The notes under the pieces are model-generated. The model made no database searches. It was not told the DNA's origin and was given only the letters and a program-made list of their open reading frames with translations. Shown in pieces: positions 59,603 through 64,000 of a DNA stretch of 64,000 nt. Source of the DNA: Collimonas antrihumi (GTDB lineage: Bacteria > Pseudomonadota > Gammaproteobacteria > Burkholderiales > Burkholderiaceae_D); assembly GCF_018304965.1 (NCBI RefSeq), contig NZ_JAGQED010000006.1:62001-126000 (forward strand), read 5' to 3'. The first letter of the stretch is position 1. Each line of letters starts with the position of its first letter. A program made the translations under genes and the position numbers.

Positions 59603-60031
59603 TTAGCAATTGCCTTTTTTGGCTTGCCCCGGCGGGCAATGATAGCGGCCTTTGTCGTCGTCACGCCGGTCATCGTCACGACGCTCGTCACGATAATTTT
59701 CATAGCGGCGGCGGTCGTCACTCTGACGCCAGCCGCCACGACGCAGCTCCCATCCGTTACCTCCTTGACGCCATTCCGGCCGGTCGTACAGATACCCGTT
59801 ACGCGCCATTTCCCAATGTCCGCCAGCCCAGACATGGCGGCGGCCGTCCCAATTCCAATATCCCGGCGCCCAGATGTAGCCAACCCGTGGCGCCGGCACA
59901 ACCTCGTATCTTGGCGGAGGCGGCGGTGTTCCAATCGTGATGTTTACACCTATTTGCGCCATAGCCTGGGTAGGCATAAAGGCGGTAACGCTGACGGCTA
60001 TAAGCGCAGCCGCGCAGAGTATGCGTTTCAT
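59603..60031 (-). CDS. YXWGXW repeat-containing secreted protein
   Basis: The 142-residue product has a signal peptide (MKRILCAAALIAVSVTAFMP, cleaved after AMA), a Pro-rich stretch, aromatic repeats GYIWAPGYWNWDGRRHVWAG and a long Arg/Asp-rich, highly charged segment, ending CPPGQAKKGNC. The aromatic repeat (YXWGXW family) and the CPPGQAKKG tail are common in small exported proteins of betaproteobacteria; function unknown. The ATG at 60031 begins the signal peptide and follows GGGAGATAAAT. Confidence 0.8.
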   Translation of the reverse strand: MKRILCAAALIAVSVTAFMPTQAMAQIGVNITIGTPPPPPRYEVVPAPRVGYIWAPGYWNWDGRRHVWAGGHWEMARNGYLYDRPEWRQGGNGWELRRGGWRQSDDRRRYENYRDERRDDDRRDDDKGRYHCPPGQAKKGNC

Positions 60032-60181
60032 ATTTATCTCCCACAGTTGTCTGATGCTGCAAACTATATCTGCTTTTATTTTGAAAGCGATTAATGATGC
60101 AATAAATTGCATCTCATTTGCGCGCGTTACAGGTGTTAAAAAATGTGAATTTATCGTCCGCGATAATCATCGGAAAGGCAT

Positions 60182-60998
60182 CTAAATCAAGGCGCGCAAA
60201 CCTTGATAACCAACATAGAAGCCGACCAACAGGATCAGCGCGCCGGAAAAATACGGCGCTTTCCTTGCAAATTCACCGAATCCGCTCCAGCGTCTGGACA
60301 CGTGTTTTACGCTCAACGCCGCTAAAGCACCGGACAGCACCATCGTCAATGCCAGGCCGATACTGAAACACAAAACCAATGTCGCCCCAAGAGCGATTTT
60401 TTTCAGTTGAAGGCACAGCAGCAGTACGGTAATCGAGGCAGGGCAGGGAATCAGGCCGCCGGTCAGGCCGAACATGATGATCTGCCCGGTGGTCACCTCA
60501 CGATTGGCAAAGCGGTGGCGGATGTCGTTGGCGTGCGCCAGCTCGTGCGGGTCTTGATAACCAGGCGCCGATACATCCAGCCTTTCATAATCCTTGATGG
60601 CGTGGTGATCGGGCCCGGTGGGTTCTATGTACTCCACATCATAGTCATGGCTATGGTGCTCATGCCCCAGGCGCAGGCGGGCGACAAATTCGTGGGGTTC
60701 GGGAATCTCTTGCTCCGATTCGACAAAGCCGTCGCATTGCACGAAGGTGAATGATTGCGTGCTGCTGTCAGCCCGCGCCGTCGTTATCCTCACCTGATCC
60801 GCACCCCAGACGTGGCCATGCTAGTCCGAGCAGGATGGCTTGCGTCATCGTGCCGCGTATCGCGACGATGAAAGCCGCCATCATGGTCTTGGAGTGGCCA
60901 GGTTCAAGGCCATGTAACGCGCCCAGCAAGACTGCACTGGGGATGAACAGCCAGGCATTGGACGCGCCCTGCTGCAGCAAAGTTGAAAATTCAGTCAT
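60182..60998 (-). pseudogene. rcnA: Broken nickel/cobalt exporter RcnA
   Basis: Two fragments in different frames match RcnA. The 5' part (60998 to about 60819) encodes MTEFSTLLQQGASNAWLFIP and LLGALHGLEPGHSKTMM, then runs to a stop at 60768. The 3' part (about 60793-60182) encodes an HDYDVEY linker, HANDIRHRFANREVTTGQI, FGLTGGLIPCPASITVLLLC and KRWSGF-like VSRRWSGFGEFARKAPYF. Compared with E. coli RcnA, roughly 50-60 residues (the HTAVVW-containing helices after LLGLA) are missing, so a deletion and frameshift have destroyed the gene. The regulator upstream is intact. Confidence 0.8.
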
Positions 60999-61012
60999 GA
61001 GGCGGCTTTATC

Positions 61013-61291
61013 TCACTTGAAATAGCTATTGACGACATCAATCAATTGTTCCCTGGCGTCGCCGTGCCCGTCATGGTTATCAGGGGCTGCATCCACCAGG
61101 TGAGTGCGTATGTGATCTTCCAGAACGACTGCCAGCAAGCCGTTCATGGCGCCGCGACAGCTGGTAATTTGCTGGAGTACATCCATGCAGCCCTTCTCAT
61201 CTTCCAACGCGCGTTCGATGGCGTCGACCTGGCCACGAATGCGGCGTACCCGGTTCAAGAGCTTTTGCTTGTCTTTAATCGTATGTCCCAT
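61013..61291 (-). CDS. rcnR: Ni/Co-responsive repressor RcnR (CsoR/RcnR family)
   Basis: The 92-residue helical protein begins MGHTIKDKQKLLNRVRRIRG and carries His3, Cys35, His60 and His64, the metal-binding set described for E. coli RcnR, which separates it from formaldehyde-sensing FrmR and copper-sensing CsoR. RcnR represses rcnA in the absence of Ni or Co. A G-tract operator lies just upstream. It ends 14 bases before the broken rcnA. Confidence 0.88.
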   Translation of the reverse strand: MGHTIKDKQKLLNRVRRIRGQVDAIERALEDEKGCMDVLQQITSCRGAMNGLLAVVLEDHIRTHLVDAAPDNHDGHGDAREQLIDVVNSYFK

Positions 61292-61302
61292 GATCGCCTC
61301 TA

Positions 61303-61330
61303 TAGATAATATAGGGGGGTATACTATATT
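61303..61330 (-). promoter_or_regulatory. RcnR-type operator with G6 tract
   Basis: A GGGGGG tract (61314-61319) is flanked by AT-rich inverted sequences (AATATA on one side, TATACTATATT on the other), 12-40 bases upstream of rcnR. CsoR/RcnR-family proteins bind such G/C tracts flanked by AT-rich inverted repeats. On the minus strand TATATT (61313-61308) could be the -10 box, so binding would block the promoter. Confidence 0.65.
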
Positions 61331-61587
61331 CGAGGAAAGAAACTGTAAACTACTTTGACGAAAACGGAATTGCTGGATGACGATAGTGATGGCAAAAAGT
61401 CACTGAAAATAAAAGCAGACAGTGAAATCTGGAAGGAGAGGCACCTGATATTCGTCGGATAACAAACCGCGATGGCGCTCCATTTGGGCACGTCCAATAC
61501 CTATGCGGGTCACAGCCATTTCATTCCCTGATACTATGACGGGTTTCGATTTGCACCGTCGCACAGCCTCAACGTCCCCATCCGGTA

Positions 61588-62841
61588 ATGCCCAATATGA
61601 ATAATTCGTCCTCCTCTCTTGATAATGACGCAGGCAGCGGCATGAGCCGCGCCGAAGTCAAAGCCAGCGGCGCCCTGGCTTCGATATTTGCATTGCGCAT
61701 GCTCGGCCTGTTTTTGATTTTGCCGGTGTTTGCGGTACACGCCAAAACCCTGCCCGGCGGCGACAGCGCCACCCTGGTCGGCCTCGCCATGGGGATATAC
61801 GGCCTGGCGCAATCGTTCGGACAAATTCCGTTTGGCGTAGCCTCCGATAAATACGGCCGCAAGAAGATCATCGTCATCGGCCTGATCCTGTTCGCACTGG
61901 GATCTTTCGTTGCCGCCGCTGCCGACAATATTTACTGGGTCATCATCGGCCGCGCGATACAAGGTTCCGGCGCCATTTCGGCTGCGGTAACCGCGTTCAT
62001 CGCCGATTCCACAAGGGAAGAACACCGCACCAAGGCCATGGCCATGGTCGGCGGCTCCATCGGTTTGACGTTTGCCTTGTCGCTGATCATTTCACCGCTG
62101 CTGTATGAATGGGTCGGCATGGGCGGCATCTTTGCCATGACCGGTATCTTGTCGCTGGCCGCGATCGCGATGGTGGTGTGGCTGGTGCCTTCGGCGCCGC
62201 TGGTCAAGGCGAAGCGTGTGGCGTGGTCGGAAATCCTGCGCAACGGCGAACTGATGCGCTTGAACTATGGCGTGTTCGCCTTGCACATGACGCAAATGGC
62301 GATGTTCGTGGTGATGCCGGCAGCGCTAGTCAAATATGCCGGTCTGCCGCTCGAGTCGCACTGGAAAATCTATTTGCCGGTGGTGCTGGCTTCTTTTGTA
62401 TTGATGCTGCCACCGGTATTTGTCGGCGAGAAGCAGGGCAAGATGAAGCAAGTGATGCTGGCCGCCGTGGCTTTGTTGTTTATAGTGCAACTTGGATTGT
62501 TGCTGACATTCTCGATGGCAACTATCCATTGGCAATGGCTGATCGTGTTGTTGCTGGGGTTTTTCATTGCTTTCAACGTGCTGGAAGCCAGCCAGCCGTC
62601 GCTGGTCTCGCGTATCGCGCCGCCGGCGGCCAAAGGCGCCGCGTTGGGTGTGTATAACACCATGCAAGCGCTGGGTTTGTTCTGCGGCGGCGCCCTAGGC
62701 GGATTGCTTAAACAGCATGTCGGCGCGCCCTCGGTTTTCATATTAGGCGGGGCGGCGACCCTGTGCTGGCTTATAATCGCATCCAGCATGAAAAATTTGC
62801 CGCGCCGGGGCGCTTCATCGACCACGGCCGCGGCAGCGTAG
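61588..62841 (+). CDS. MFS transporter (YajR-like, without C-terminal domain)
   Basis: The 417-residue protein has 12 predicted membrane segments and motif [13 protein letters not shown], in the loop between helices 2 and 3. It resembles YajR-type drug:proton antiporters but stops after helix 12, lacking the YAM domain. Substrate unknown. It is followed by ssb after 124 bases; as I recall, the uvrA-MFS-ssb order is widespread in Burkholderiales, here split by the metal and YXWGXW genes. Confidence 0.88.
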   Translation: MPNMNNSSSSLDNDAGSGMSRAEVKASGALASIFALRMLGLFLILPVFAVHAKTLPGGDSATLVGLAMGIYGLAQSFGQIPFGVASDKYGRKKIIVIGLILFALGSFVAAAADNIYWVIIGRAIQGSGAISAAVTAFIADSTREEHRTKAMAMVGGSIGLTFALSLIISPLLYEWVGMGGIFAMTGILSLAAIAMVVWLVPSAPLVKAKRVAWSEILRNGELMRLNYGVFALHMTQMAMFVVMPAALVKYAGLPLESHWKIYLPVVLASFVLMLPPVFVGEKQGKMKQVMLAAVALLFIVQLGLLLTFSMATIHWQWLIVLLLGFFIAFNVLEASQPSLVSRIAPPAAKGAALGVYNTMQALGLFCGGALGGLLKQHVGAPSVFILGGAATLCWLIIASSMKNLPRRGASSTTAAAA

Positions 62842-62965
62842 TGCATGGCGCGCGGCAAGGTCCATTAGGCAATATCAGACAGCCAGCGCCTTGGGGATTG
62901 GGCACAACGCATCAGGCGTAATTTTCAACGCATTTTCAAGATATGAGCATTTAGGAGAGCATTAC

Positions 62966-63463
62966 ATGGCATCGGTCAATAAAGTCATCATCGTCGGCAA
63001 TCTCGGCCGCGACCCGGAAACACGCTACATGCCGAACGGCGAAGCGGTCACCAACATCGCCGTTGCCACCACGGAAAGCTGGAAAGACAAGAATAGCGGC
63101 GAGAAAAAAGAATTAACCGAGTGGCACCGCATTACCTTCTATCGCAAGCTGGCGGAGATCGCCGGCCAGTACCTGAAAAAAGGTTCGCAGATCTACATTG
63201 AAGGCCGTCTGCAGACACGCAAATGGCAAGACAAGGATGGCGCTGAACGCTTCACCACCGAAATCATCGCGGACACCATGCAGATGCTCGGCAGCCGCCA
63301 AGGCGCGGGCGGCAGCGCGCCTATGGACGATGGCGGAGGTTACAACAGCGCGCCACCGGCCCGCCAGCAAAACACCAGCGCACCGGCGGCCCCGGCCCGC
63401 CAGGCGCCGGCTTCGCGGCCAGCGCCGAATTTCTCGGATATGGATGACGATATTCCGTTCTGA
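62966..63463 (+). CDS. ssb: Single-stranded DNA-binding protein
   Basis: The 165-residue protein has the OB-fold ([57 protein letters not shown]), a Gly/Pro/Ala-rich linker and the acidic tip DMDDDIPF that recruits repair and replication proteins. The ATG at 62966 follows AGGAGAGCATTAC; the frame is open upstream but the canonical N terminus starts here. Confidence 0.97.
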   Translation: MASVNKVIIVGNLGRDPETRYMPNGEAVTNIAVATTESWKDKNSGEKKELTEWHRITFYRKLAEIAGQYLKKGSQIYIEGRLQTRKWQDKDGAERFTTEIIADTMQMLGSRQGAGGSAPMDDGGGYNSAPPARQQNTSAPAAPARQAPASRPAPNFSDMDDDIPF

Positions 63464-63490
63464 GAATCCGTAGTTTAATTCTGTAAACAA

Positions 63491-63524
63491 GACCCGCTAA
63501 ATCACTGATTTAGCGGGTCTTTTT
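63491..63524. terminator. Intrinsic terminator after ssb
   Basis: GACCCGCTAAATCA (63491-63504) and TGATTTAGCGGGTC (63506-63519) form a perfect 14-bp stem followed by TTTTT. It ends ssb and separates it from the convergent gene downstream. Confidence 0.85.
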
Positions 63525-63579
63525 ATTGCCTTGCATTTCACCTGGTATGGCGTGGCATAGGAAAAGCCAGGTAACGCAA

Positions 63580-64000
63580 TCAACCGTCGATCAATTCCGG
63601 ATTCCAGGCATGCACCGCCTGCAACTGCTCACCCAGGCCCGAAACACCCAGGCGCATCTGGTCGCCAGCCTTGAGGTAGATTGGGGCGGGTTTCTGGGCA
63701 AGTCCCACACCGGCCGGTGTGCCGGTGCTGATGATGTCTCCCGGGTAGAGCGTCATGAAGCGGCTGATATAGCTGACCAGATGGGCGACGCTGAACAGCA
63801 TGTTGCGCGTGCTGCCGTTTTGAAAGCGGTGGCCGTTGATCTCCAGCCACAGGTCCAGATCCTGCGGATCGGGTACTTCATCCGCTGTTACCAGCCAGGG
63901 GCCGATTGGGCCGAAAGTGTCGCAGCCTTTGCCTTTATCCCACTGGCCGCCGCGTTCGAGCTGGTATTCACGCTCGGAGATGTCATTGACCACGCAATAA
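63580..64000 (-). CDS. Fumarylacetoacetate hydrolase family protein, C-terminal part (5' end outside window)
   Basis: The frame is open to the end of the window, so the N-terminal part lies beyond base 64000. The visible 139 residues start YCVVNDISEREYQLERGGQW and contain KGCDTFGPIGPWLVTADEVP and GDIISTGTPAGVGL, family motifs around the metal site and the substrate pocket. Relatives include 2-keto-4-pentenoate hydratase-like enzymes, ureidoglycolate lyase and 2,4-diketo-3-deoxy-L-fuconate hydrolase. The specific reaction cannot be told. Confidence 0.9.
   Translation of the reverse strand, partial: YCVVNDISEREYQLERGGQWDKGKGCDTFGPIGPWLVTADEVPDPQDLDLWLEINGHRFQNGSTRNMLFSVAHLVSYISRFMTLYPGDIISTGTPAGVGLAQKPAPIYLKAGDQMRLGVSGLGEQLQAVHAWNPELIDG

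Noticed and set aside
60768-60860. rcnA frame change considered as programmed frameshifting
   Set aside because: Essential membrane helices are missing between the two fragments, so a ribosomal frameshift could not restore a full RcnA; no slippery sequence was seen.

Overview
The window is a 64 kb chromosomal segment of a betaproteobacterium. Gene order and protein sequences fit Burkholderiales, most likely family Oxalobacteraceae (Collimonas/Herbaspirillum-like). This assignment is inferred from: tuf followed by a contiguous S10-spc-alpha ribosomal superoperon with infA and a C+ type rpmJ; the lptB-lptA-lptC-kdsC-kdsD/rpoN/hpf block; cytochrome c4 followed by System II cytochrome c maturation genes; and the pilMNOPQ-aroK-aroB-dgt order. 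No rRNA, tRNA, CRISPR array, prophage or complete insertion sequence was seen.

Layout. 1-15606: end of tuf, then rpsJ and the ribosomal protein genes through rplQ, with secY, infA and rpoA, closed by a strong terminator. The block is interrupted by a 120-bp repeat element plus a new promoter before rplC, a hairpin before rplN, and terminator-like hairpins on both sides of rpsD. 15.6-23.4 kb: cutA-dsbD, a 1-Cys peroxiredoxin, a CorA-type transporter, a fatty-acid-hydroxylase family membrane protein, hemB and engB. 23.6-30.3 kb: cytochrome c4, resB-ccsA, a HAD phosphatase and msrP-msrQ, which together with dsbD form a set for periplasmic redox and haem chemistry. 30.2-37 kb: an outer-membrane protein, lysA, an lptM-like lipoprotein, cyaY, an unrecognised MORN/proline-rich protein and PBP1A. 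37.4-45.5 kb: pilMNOPQ, a fused aroK-aroB gene and dgt. 45.6-52.2 kb: a DUF4197 protein, hpf, rpoN, and the Lpt/Kdo genes. 52.3-59.3 kb: a Kef-type antiporter, a PepSY membrane protein behind a Fur-box-like palindrome, a PhyH-family oxygenase and uvrA. 59.6-64 kb: a YXWGXW-type secreted protein, a broken rcnA beside an intact rcnR, an MFS transporter, ssb and the C-terminal part of a fumarylacetoacetate hydrolase family gene.

Most of the window is conserved core genome. The least ordinary features are the aroK-aroB fusion, the decayed rcnA next to an intact RcnR and its G-tract operator, two families of palindromic intergenic repeats (one lying between resB and ccsA), a secreted MORN protein with a 12-residue Pro/Glu repeat tail, and the segmentation of the ribosomal superoperon by promoters and hairpins. 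I did not find a clear, wholly new multi-gene system.
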